A stretch of DNA of 29,554 bases, taken from the NCBI GenBank assembly GCA_900766775.1, contig CAAFXN010000048.1, positions 1-29,554 on the forward strand. The letters run 5' to 3'. The notes beneath the pieces are model-generated. The model was given only the letters and a program-made list of their open reading frames with translations. It made no database searches and was not told the DNA's origin. The position numbers were made by a program, and so were the translations under genes. Within the stretch, counting starts at the first letter, position 1. Every line of letters begins with the position of its first letter. This DNA is from Bacteroidales bacterium (lineage in GTDB: Bacteria; Bacteroidota; Bacteroidia; Bacteroidales; Paludibacteraceae). Below are positions 8,719-15,709 of this stretch, one piece after another.

Positions 8719-11700
8719 TTACCACCCCATTTCTATACTAATCATTCCCGAGCGCATGGTCGGATAGCGCAGACCGTCGTTCGTGCTGAGTTCGGGGTCC
8801 CACATCTTGAACTTCGAGAAGCAGAACAGGTTATTCCCCGACAGCGAGATACGGAATTTCTTCGCGTGCATTGCCTCCAACGCTTTCTTCGGCAGCGAAT
8901 ATCCTACCTCCAGCGTCTTCAAGCGCAGGAAACTCATGTCTTTCTTCCACCATGTGCTCGCCACGTTGTTGTTGGTGTTCGTTGCTTCGCTCAACCTCGG
9001 CCAGAACACATCCTGCGACGGGTTCTCTTCCGTCCAGCGGTCGTTGTAGTTAGCATACACATTGCCCAGCACGCCCTGTCCCGAACCCGGGATGAAGTAG
9101 TTGCTGCCGCCGATGATACGCCATGCGTCGCCAACTCCCTGGAAGAACACGTTGATATCCACGCCGTACCACGACACATTACCGCCGAAGCCATAGACGA
9201 TACGCGGGTCGTTGGTGCCGCCTATGTAGCCTTTGTCCTCCTCGTTAATCTTCCCGTCTTTGTTCTTATCAATATACTTGATGTCTCCCGGACGCACCAC
9301 AGCGCCCAACTCCGGCGTGGGTAGCGACGGCAGCAGGTTGCCGCTCGCGTCGAAATCCTCCGCCGTATAGAGTCCGTCCGCCGTGTAGCCGTACAGGGTG
9401 TTGATGCTCTGTCCCGTCTGACTGCGGTAGGTGCCCTTGATACTCTCCGGCTCGTCAATCTCGAGGATGGTGTTCTTCGCATAGGTGAACGTGCCTCGCA
9501 AGGACAACTGCAAACCGTTTTTGAAGCGGTGGTTGTAGGTCGCCGAGAGGTCCACACCGCGGTTGTCCACCTTGCCGAAGTTCGCATACGGCGTGCTGAT
9601 GAAGCCCGCCTGCGTCGGGATGGTGTTGCGCTGCATGAAGATGTTGCTGCGCAACTCTTGGAAGAAGTCCACCTGCAGGTCAAGGTCGTTGTACAATCCC
9701 AACTCGAAGCCCACGTTTGCCTTGCGGCTGGTCTCCCATGTCAGGTCCGTAACGCCCACTTCTCCTTCCTGCACACCCGTGTAATAGACATCACCCTTGT
9801 AGCCCCAGTTGTAGCCCGCTGCGCCCGCGTTGATGGTCGTCAGGTAGGCAAAACGGCGTGAACCGCCAATGTTGTCATTACCCACCAGACCGATACTGCC
9901 GCGCAACTTCAACTTGCTCAACACCTCGCGAGCAGGCTCCATCCAGTGCTCCTCCGACATCAGCCAACCGATTGCCCCCGAGGGGAAGAAACCGAAACGC
10001 TGCCCCTTCGCGAAGTTCTCCGAGCCGTTGTAACCGAAGTTGAACTCCAGCACATAGCGGCGGTCGTAGGTGTACGACGCACGTCCTGCGATACCCTGGT
10101 TGCGATAAGGCTGCGTGCCGCCATTGTCATACGAACGCAGGTTATAGAGCAGCAAGGCGTCCACCGCATGCTTGCCGGCAAAAGTCTGATTGTAGGTGAT
10201 GGTTCCCTCGAAGTAAAGGCTGTTGCTGCCATATTCCGCATTATTGCTGTGCCCCAAGAACTCCGAACCGTATTTCAAGATAGAGTGCACCAAGTTACCC
10301 TCATCGTCTCGCGAGGTGGCGGTGCTGTAGTAGTCCGGCGTCTTGCCGCGCGTGATATAGGTATGCGAATAGTAATCGTAAGAGAACGTTACCTTCGCAC
10401 GCAGACCCGGGGTGATGAACTTCAAGTCCTGCTCTATGGCAAACAGACTCTCTATCTTGCCGCTCGTGCCGCGGTAGTAACCGTTCTGTGTGCTCATCGC
10501 CCACGGGTTGTAGCGGTTGGCAGAAGCCAAGGGTATGGTACCATCGGAATAGATGGCAGGGTGCACAAACGGAGGGGTCTCGAAGGCTTTCTCAAACACC
10601 TCATCCGTGCCCGAGTTGCTCTTGCGCAACATCTGCAAGTTACCACCCACATTGAAACGCAACACCGTGGTCTTCGTTACATCCAAGTCCACATTCGCAC
10701 GCAGGTTGAAGCGGTTCAAACCCGATGCCGTGCTGTACGGCAAGGTCTCGTCCACCGCCATGATACCTTTCTCACGGTAGTACGAACCCGTCAGCGCGTA
10801 GCGCAGACGCTCGCTACCACCCGCCACATTCAGGTTCACACGCGTGCTGTTCGCCATATCAGTCGTGATGGCATCTATCCAGTCCACATCGGGATAGAGG
10901 TCAGGGTCGTAGCCATAGTAGGTCTTCATTATCTGGTCTTTCGTGAAGGGACGACGGTTAGGGTCGGTGCAGAGGTCGTTCAGCAGGTCCATGTACTCTG
11001 CCGCGCCGATGAACTGCGGCAACTGAGTCGGCGTGGAGAACGCCTGCTCCACACGGATATCTACACTCGGCGGAGCCACAGAACCACGCTTCGTGTTAAT
11101 CAATATCACGCCGTTGGCACCGCGCACACCGTACATTGCCGAGGCCGACGCATCTTTCAGCACCGAGAATGCCTCTATCTCGGCGGGGTCAATGTCGTTG
11201 AGCGAACGCTCCACACCATCCACCAACACCAGCGGCGAAGTGTTGCCCGAGAAAGACGCTATACCACGAATCCAGAAGTTCGAGTTGTCGTAGCCCGGCT
11301 CACCCGAGGGTTGCACGGCAATCACACCCGCCAACTGACCCGCAAGGTTGTTACTCATTGAGCGGGTGCTACCCACCTGCAACTGTTGCGGCTCCAGCGT
11401 CTGAATACTACCAATGACGGATAGTTTCTTCTGGTTGCCATAACCTACCACCACCACCTCGTCCAGCAATTCGTTGTCCTCCAACAGCGTTACCACGAAG
11501 TTGATGTCGCTGCCGACGGTAATCACCTGCGTCTTGTAGCCGATGTAGGAGATATTCAACTTGGACTTTTTGTCCGGCACCGTCAGATAGAAGTGTCCGT
11601 CCAAATCGGTGATGGTACCCAGCGTAGTGCCATCCACCGAAATAGACACACCTATCAACGGCTCTTTCTGATTGTCCATCACCGTACCGCTAATGCGAAT

Positions 11701-11796
11701 ACCTTCCTCTGCCATAGCCGAGAGCGGCAAGGCAGCAAAGAGCAAGAACAGCACCAAGCGGGATAAGGGATGGTATTTACTAACTAATGCACTCAT
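8719..11796 (-). CDS. SusC/RagA-family TonB-dependent outer-membrane transporter
   Basis: The protein has about 1025 residues from the ATG at 11796. Upstream in-frame codons to 11853 encode no signal-like sequence, whereas 11796 gives a signal peptide ending LPLSAMAEE. The order is: a carboxypeptidase-regulatory-like beta domain (ISGTVMDNQKEPLIGVSISV, TDLDGHFYLTVPD), a TonB-box-like segment (LLDEVVVVGYGNQKK), a plug domain (SPLVLVDGVERSLNDIDP, FSVLKDASASAMYGVRGANG) and a long beta-barrel ending SGMISIEMGW with a terminal aromatic. It would import oligosaccharides across the outer membrane using TonB energy together with SusD. It is the third gene of the locus, after two SusE-domain proteins, which is not the commonest order. 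Confidence 0.97.
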   Translation of the reverse strand: MSALVSKYHPLSRLVLFLLFAALPLSAMAEEGIRISGTVMDNQKEPLIGVSISVDGTTLGTITDLDGHFYLTVPDKKSKLNISYIGYKTQVITVGSDINFVVTLLEDNELLDEVVVVGYGNQKKLSVIGSIQTLEPQQLQVGSTRSMSNNLAGQLAGVIAVQPSGEPGYDNSNFWIRGIASFSGNTSPLVLVDGVERSLNDIDPAEIEAFSVLKDASASAMYGVRGANGVILINTKRGSVAPPSVDIRVEQAFSTPTQLPQFIGAAEYMDLLNDLCTDPNRRPFTKDQIMKTYYGYDPDLYPDVDWIDAITTDMANSTRVNLNVAGGSERLRYALTGSYYREKGIMAVDETLPYSTASGLNRFNLRANVDLDVTKTTVLRFNVGGNLQMLRKSNSGTDEVFEKAFETPPFVHPAIYSDGTIPLASANRYNPWAMSTQNGYYRGTSGKIESLFAIEQDLKFITPGLRAKVTFSYDYYSHTYITRGKTPDYYSTATSRDDEGNLVHSILKYGSEFLGHSNNAEYGSNSLYFEGTITYNQTFAGKHAVDALLLYNLRSYDNGGTQPYRNQGIAGRASYTYDRRYVLEFNFGYNGSENFAKGQRFGFFPSGAIGWLMSEEHWMEPAREVLSKLKLRGSIGLVGNDNIGGSRRFAYLTTINAGAAGYNWGYKGDVYYTGVQEGEVGVTDLTWETSRKANVGFELGLYNDLDLQVDFFQELRSNIFMQRNTIPTQAGFISTPYANFGKVDNRGVDLSATYNHRFKNGLQLSLRGTFTYAKNTILEIDEPESIKGTYRSQTGQSINTLYGYTADGLYTAEDFDASGNLLPSLPTPELGAVVRPGDIKYIDKNKDGKINEEDKGYIGGTNDPRIVYGFGGNVSWYGVDINVFFQGVGDAWRIIGGSNYFIPGSGQGVLGNVYANYNDRWTEENPSQDVFWPRLSEATNTNNNVASTWWKKDMSFLRLKTLEVGYSLPKKALEAMHAKKFRISLSGNNLFCFSKFKMWDPELSTNDGLRYPTMRSGMISIEMGW

Positions 11797-11863
11797 AACT
11801 TGTAATTGTAATTTATGCGGAGCCGCAGTTGAAGATAAGGTCAAAGACAGCACATATCCAGGG

Positions 11864-11896
11864 TTATCCTACGTATATCTTACGTATATCCTACGT
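11864..11896. repeat. 11-bp triple repeat upstream of susC
   Basis: Three contiguous units TTATCCTACGT, ATATCTTACGT and ATATCCTACGT, each with a TACGT core, lie about 70-100 bp upstream of the susC start. One-turn spacing is compatible with an operator array; no consensus promoter was recognised beside it. Confidence 0.8.
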
Positions 11897-11952
11897 AATT
11901 GACAGCATAAGGACAGCAGACCTTGAGCCCATCTGCAACTGCAGGTTCACCT

Positions 11953-13197
11953 TTATCGTAATGTAACGCCCAGCAGGTTGTAGGCTTTGTCCCCGCGCAG
12001 GATAATCACCTGCCCGTTGCGGAGCACTTTTTGGCACTCCTCCTGCTCAGTCGTATTGCGGAGCCCTTGACCCGGGTTGTCGGGAGTCTCTACTGCCACC
12101 AGCGTCAGCGTGCCTGCTTCGGCATTGAGGGTAACCACAAAATCGCCCACGAGGGTGTTGTTCCACTTGTTGTCGCCGTCCTCTATGAGCGCTACCTCAT
12201 ACTCGCCCGTTTCCGCCATGGCAACGCCGGTCTCTTTGGGACCGAAGTGCTTGCCAAAGTCGGCTTGGCAGAGGAACTTCAACTCACCCGCTTGCAGGCT
12301 GAGCGTGTCGGTGTAGATAGCCACGCTGTCTGCCACGCGCGCCATAACGGTTGCTTCGCCTATCGTCCAGCCCCATGTGCATGCCGAGCCGATAGGATAA
12401 ACGACCTCGGGATAAACCACCTCCGGCTCGTCTATCACGGTATCCAGCAGCACCAGCGTGAGGGTACTATCGATGGAGTTGAGCGTAACCACATAAGTGC
12501 CGGACAGCGTGCAGTTCCACTTGTAGTCGCCATCGGCATGGAAGACCACATGGTGCGTGCCTACGGTGTCCAGCGGGGTGTTCGCCGTGTCAGGACCGAA
12601 ATGGCTGCCAATTCCGAAATTCGGATGAAGCATGAACTTCAACTCGCCGGATTTCAACATGAGCGTGTCGGTATAGATAGCTGTCTCCTCGCCCGTTTGA
12701 GGCATGGGTTGCGCGGACTCCATCGTCCAACCCCATGTGCATGCCGTACCGATAGGGTACACGCGCTTGGCATACGCCTTCGTATCTTCCAAATCTGTAC
12801 CGTCGGCTACGGTCAATTGCATCGTGTTGAGGTTCAGCGTCAGTTGGTATCTGCCGCTGTCCACAAGGAACTTAGTGTCTGCATCATCAAATGTAGCACG
12901 CGCCACAACGGGATACACCTGCGTGGTGTCTGCCCAATGCAAGGAGTCGCCATTGTTCGCAGGTCCGTAACTCGGCACCCAGTACTCATCCGCAGAGATG
13001 AACTTCATCTCGCCGGCTTTGAGCGTACCTGTCCATGTGTACTCGCCATCGGCTACAGTGTGCATGAACACACCTTTTTCCAATGTCCAACCTGCTTCGG
13101 TGGCTTCACCTACCAAAACTACCTGCTCGGGCAAATTGTTTGCCATCAAGCCCATTGATACGCACAAAGCGCAAATAGAAAAAATGATTTTTTTCAT
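11953..13197 (-). CDS. Secreted protein with three SusE/F-like glycan-binding modules and a T9SS-like tail
   Basis: The 414-residue protein has a Sec signal peptide (cleavage near GLMAN, residue ~20) and no lipobox. Three homologous modules follow: 25-131 (QVVLVGEATEAGWTLE), 145-251 (RVYPIGTACTWGWTME) and 265-368 (VVYPIGSACTWGWTIG). Modules 2 and 3 are so alike (YPIG-ACTWGWT, TDTL, GELKF, HFGP) that a recent internal duplication is likely. Each module ends in a GxYxVTLN strand. The last ~30 residues (CQKVLRNGQVIILRGDKAYN, then LLG) resemble a short C-terminal sorting tail of type IX secretion substrates; this is less certain than for the neighbour at 13410-14351. Expected role: surface-exposed or released glycan capture. 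There is no catalytic motif. Confidence 0.75.
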   Translation of the reverse strand: MKKIIFSICALCVSMGLMANNLPEQVVLVGEATEAGWTLEKGVFMHTVADGEYTWTGTLKAGEMKFISADEYWVPSYGPANNGDSLHWADTTQVYPVVARATFDDADTKFLVDSGRYQLTLNLNTMQLTVADGTDLEDTKAYAKRVYPIGTACTWGWTMESAQPMPQTGEETAIYTDTLMLKSGELKFMLHPNFGIGSHFGPDTANTPLDTVGTHHVVFHADGDYKWNCTLSGTYVVTLNSIDSTLTLVLLDTVIDEPEVVYPEVVYPIGSACTWGWTIGEATVMARVADSVAIYTDTLSLQAGELKFLCQADFGKHFGPKETGVAMAETGEYEVALIEDGDNKWNNTLVGDFVVTLNAEAGTLTLVAVETPDNPGQGLRNTTEQEECQKVLRNGQVIILRGDKAYNLLGVTLR

Positions 13198-13283
13198 ACT
13201 ACAAGCCCTGTAGATGAGGTTTTCTCACCTACGAAATAAAAGTTAATAAAATTCGTGATAATTTCGCTGTCGGTCAGCGCAGA

Positions 13284-13395
13284 CAGTTCAGTATCTCCAT
13301 AACGAGTCCGGAATAAACCTAATCCCAACAACCATTATGAAAACTATCTATCCCTTTTCTAACTAACAGGGACTCGTTATGGAGATACTTGACTG
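13284..13395. repeat. 26-bp near-perfect inverted repeat between the two secreted binding-protein genes
   Basis: Arms at 13284-13309 and 13370-13395 share 24 of 26 pairs (core GTATCTCCATAACGAGTCC) around a 60-nt spacer. It starts 14 nt after the stop codon of the 13410-14351 gene and precedes the next gene, so it can form a large mRNA hairpin that terminates, attenuates or stabilises the transcript. Confidence 0.85.
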
Positions 13396-13409
13396 CTATC
13401 TTCGGCTAT

Positions 13410-14351
13410 TTATTGCGCCACAACAAACTTCTTGCCGTTGCGCACATAGATACCTTGCGGCAGATTCTCCAACGAAGTGCCCAACGCACGACCCATGATG
13501 TCGTAAACGATGTTGTCGTTTTGAAGCGTCGTGTTCTCTATGGCAGTAGCAGGCGCATTTTCTATCACGAGTTTTCCTTCTGCTGCATTGACCGTGATTT
13601 TTTTCATTCCATACGCTCCTTCCAAAACCCACCATTTTTGGTCGCCATTCTCCACAAAAGTAAAATTGGTAACTTCACCATTACCTTGAATATCTCGCTT
13701 GCCATCACCCGTATCCGAAGGTCCAAAATGCGCAGCATACCCTTTCTGACATAAGAATTTCAGTTCCGCATTTCCATCCGTCATAGTTAATTTCAGCAGT
13801 CCTTCATAAATACCGGTATCATCACCCGTTTCAGGAAATTCTATTACACCCGAAGGATTCCAACCGACCTCACAACCATTACCAACAGGATACAATGCAG
13901 TAGGATATTTTTTTACCTTTAAGGTCCTAGTTGATGTATTGACTATCAGCGTGTACATACCTGCTGTTTCAACACCAAACTTATAATCCCCATACGCAGG
14001 ATTAGCAGGGTCTGCGTTAAATCCCTCCGTAGGGCTGAAAAATTGTAAGTCGTAGGTAGCACCTATCACCAACTGATTGTAAGAAGTTCTACCATCAGTT
14101 GTGGAGTATTCGTTATGGGCAGGACCATACATATTGTAGAATCCCTTATCCGTCAGAAATTTGAACTCACCGGCAGAAAGATTACCTGTCCAAACGAACT
14201 GGTCGCCATTTCCCGTCATTTGAACGGCTTTTTCCAATTCATAACCGGCAGCAGAGGTTGCCGTACCGATAAGATACATGTTATCCCATGCCTTTGCGGG
14301 GAGAACTGACATGGCTACCATCGCAGCCAAAAGAAGAATTGTTTTTTTCAT
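13410..14351 (-). CDS. Secreted two-module SusE/F-like protein with a type IX secretion sorting domain
   Basis: This is the first gene of the locus, 313 residues. The signal peptide is cleaved after LPAKA (~20). Module 1 (24-148) opens MYLIGTATSAAGYELEKA and module 2 (152-265) opens ALYPVGNGCEVGWNPSG; both contain the GE(F/L)KFL strand and the GPxxxxY or HFGP turn also seen in the 11953-13197 protein. Residues ~270-313 (IENTTLQ, VYDIMGRALG, ENLPQGIYVRNGKKFVVAQ) fit the type-A sorting domain of type IX secretion, so the protein is probably passed across the outer membrane and attached to or released from the surface. The likely function is glycan binding; no enzyme motif is present. A leader of about 450 nt precedes it. 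Confidence 0.8.
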   Translation of the reverse strand: MKKTILLLAAMVAMSVLPAKAWDNMYLIGTATSAAGYELEKAVQMTGNGDQFVWTGNLSAGEFKFLTDKGFYNMYGPAHNEYSTTDGRTSYNQLVIGATYDLQFFSPTEGFNADPANPAYGDYKFGVETAGMYTLIVNTSTRTLKVKKYPTALYPVGNGCEVGWNPSGVIEFPETGDDTGIYEGLLKLTMTDGNAELKFLCQKGYAAHFGPSDTGDGKRDIQGNGEVTNFTFVENGDQKWWVLEGAYGMKKITVNAAEGKLVIENAPATAIENTTLQNDNIVYDIMGRALGTSLENLPQGIYVRNGKKFVVAQ

Positions 14352-14429
14352 AATTCCTTAGATTTAATAGTTAAACTTATGTTGATTTGATTGTTGATTA
14401 TCAATCCGTTGCACACCTTTTTGCTACGA

Positions 14430-14453
14430 CAGTTTAGACGGTCGTCTAAACTG
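14430..14453. promoter_or_regulatory. Palindromic operator-like site, copy 1
   Basis: CAGTTTAGACG and CGTCTAAACTG are perfect 11-bp arms around a 2-bp centre. The site lies in the leader about 80 bp upstream of the first gene of the locus. A 31-bp version (14426-14456) recurs at 14728-14758. It could bind a dimeric regulator or fold as an RNA hairpin. Confidence 0.7.
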
Positions 14454-14566
14454 ACCTATTTTATTTAATGTGCATATTCTAAAACCCCATTTTCTTCCCG
14501 GTGGCAATATGCTATTCTTTTGCCCCCAATCCACAACAAAATGTCATCCCTCATCATCTACGATTT

Positions 14567-14610
14567 TTATCGAAACATTGTCGAGAGGTTGTCGAGACCT
14601 TAACGAGACC
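14567..14610. repeat. 11-bp tandem repeat, four units, in the locus leader
   Basis: Four contiguous units: TTATCGAAACA, TTGTCGAGAGG, TTGTCGAGACC, TTAACGAGACC. On the transcribed minus strand the core is GGTCTCG, a word that also flanks the 11-bp arrays near 900-1010 and 24615. Confidence 0.8.
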
Positions 14611-14727
14611 TAAGAAGTACAGATATGCAATGTATGCCCGTATCAAAATGTTACTTCTTGGCTTAAAATCCCATCATTTTGTCTTTTGCACAGCAGCCGC
14701 TCTCTTCCCCTTTTTGCTTCCCGTTTG

Positions 14728-14758
14728 ACGACAATTTTAACGACCGTCTAAACTGACC
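14728..14758. promoter_or_regulatory. Operator-like site, copy 2 (one degenerate arm)
   Basis: This matches 14426-14456 in the same orientation. The right half (CGTCTAAACTGACC) is identical and the left arm is partly degenerate. It lies about 55-85 bp downstream of the minus-strand -7 box, early in the leader, about 300 bp from copy 1. Confidence 0.65.
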
Positions 14759-14812
14759 AAAAACGTAATCATCCGCTCCCCTGTTGCGTAATCCCCTTTC
14801 GGATTTGCGTTG

Positions 14813-14844
14813 CAAAATTAACATATTTCGCACACCTATGCAAT
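14813..14844 (-). promoter_or_regulatory. Bacteroidota-type promoter for the polysaccharide locus
   Basis: Read on the minus strand, ATTGC (-33 box, ATTG at 14841-14844) is followed by 20 nt and TAATTTTG (-7 box, 14813-14820). This fits the TTTG-N19-21-TAnnTTTG consensus with one mismatch in the -33 box. Transcription would start near 14806 and leave ~450 nt of leader before the 13410-14351 gene. Confidence 0.75.
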
Positions 14845-14968
14845 AGCAGTGGGCTATTTGGGAGTACCTTTTCTGTGCAACTATCTGATTTCCAGTATAT
14901 ATTTTTTTACTTAGGATATATTTTGGGAGTTGATTAAGGAGCAATAAACCGATAAAAATTCCCCAAAA

Positions 14969-15000
14969 TTTGCATATATACAAAAAAACTCGTATCTTTG
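14969..15000 (+). promoter_or_regulatory. Bacteroidota-type promoter, plus strand
   Basis: TTTG (14969-14972), 20 nt, TATCTTTG (14993-15000) matches the consensus exactly. The next plus-strand gene begins at 15710, so the transcript has a ~700-nt leader or yields a separate short RNA. Confidence 0.8.
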
Positions 15001-15133
15001 CAGCCGGATTTATAACCACCACCTCTGCCCTACGAAAGGCACATAAAAAGCCAATGAAAAAAGCCCCAACGGGGCGACATAACTAAAATGAAATATATAT
15101 GTTAACCATCGTTGCAATCACCCCACCCCCTTA

Positions 15134-15159
15134 CCCCTCCCCCGACTTCGGGGGAGGGG
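15134..15159. repeat. GC-rich perfect hairpin
   Basis: CCCCTCCCCCGA (15134-15145) pairs completely with TCGGGGGAGGGG (15148-15159) around two bases. It belongs by composition to the dispersed GC-rich repeat family of this window. Confidence 0.8.
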
Positions 15160-15187
15160 GTGGAATGGCTTAGCATAGCAAAAAATA

Positions 15188-15289
15188 CGGTTATCCGTTA
15201 ATTGCCGTTATATCCTACGTTAATTGCCGTTAATTATCCATTAATTTCTCTTTTATCCTCCGTTAAAGTCCATTAAAGTACCATTAAAA
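15188..15289. repeat. Helically phased GTTA/ATTA array
   Basis: The word CCGTTAA or a close variant (CCATTAA, ACGTTAA) recurs about nine times at spacings of mostly 10-12 bp across ~100 bp. This phasing is typical of curved DNA or of a regularly spaced binding array. The period is that of the other arrays here although the unit sequence differs. Confidence 0.75.
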
Positions 15290-15297
15290 CCTAAATA

Positions 15298-15384
15298 GCC
15301 GAAGGTAGCTTTCCACTCCCCCGCCTCTCCTAAAAGGAGGGGAGGGGGTCAGGGGGCGGGATGGTACTCTCGGCTTCCAGCCGC
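15298..15384. repeat. GC-rich dispersed repeat
   Basis: Starts CCGAAGGTAG, has the TTTCCACTCCCCCGCCT block, a CTCC/GGAG hairpin centre and GGGGGCGGGA, and ends CTCGGCTTCCAGCCGC. It is homologous over its whole length to the reverse complement of 6475-6559. Confidence 0.85.
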
Positions 15385-15478
15385 AAAAAAAGAAAATAAA
15401 AGAACAAACAAAATTAACCCACGCATAAAAAAGAAACAAATATGATAAGTCCATTATCCTTCATTCTGTATCTTCGTT

Positions 15479-15560
15479 GCGGCTGAATGCCGAATCCTCC
15501 TCCCGCCCCCTCACCCCCTCCCCCCTCTACGAGGGAGGCGGGGGAGTTGGAGGAAATCAC
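15479..15560. repeat. GC-rich dispersed repeat
   Basis: Starts GCGGCTGAATGCCGAATCC, continues with the CTCCTCCCGCCCCCTCACCC block and a CCTC/GAGG hairpin, and ends GCGGGGGAGTTGGAGG. Same orientation as 6475-6559 and inverted relative to 15298-15384, about 100 bp away. Confidence 0.85.
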
Positions 15561-15709
15561 CTTGCATACGTAGGGGCGAGCCCCTACGCTAATCTGTTTC
15601 GCCCCTTCGGGGCTTGCGTTGCGGAAAAAAAACTTAATACATTGATTTCGCCCCTTCCCGATAATCGGGATAAATCTCGGCTTAACAATACAATACAACT
15701 CTAATCACT

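Larger units (their letters stand above)
14352..15709. other. 1.36-kb non-coding regulatory interval between the locus and its regulator
   Basis: I find no credible gene here. The interval holds divergent consensus promoters (14813-14844 minus, 14969-15000 plus), two copies of a palindromic site, an 11-bp array, a helically phased A/T array, three GC-rich dispersed repeats and small hairpins (GCCCC/GGGGC at 15063-15075 and 15601-15613; TCCCGAT/ATCGGGA at 15656-15670). An 11-codon ATG frame at 15054 lies within the plus-strand leader but has no other support. Confidence 0.8.

Noticed and set aside
9946..11361. A 471-codon open frame on the plus strand
   Set aside because: It is antisense to the SusC gene and has no family motif.
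14663..15022. A 119-codon minus-strand frame in the regulatory interval
   Set aside because: It spans the predicted minus-strand promoter and one operator-like site, has mixed hydrophobic and Cys/Arg-rich composition, and matches nothing I recognise.
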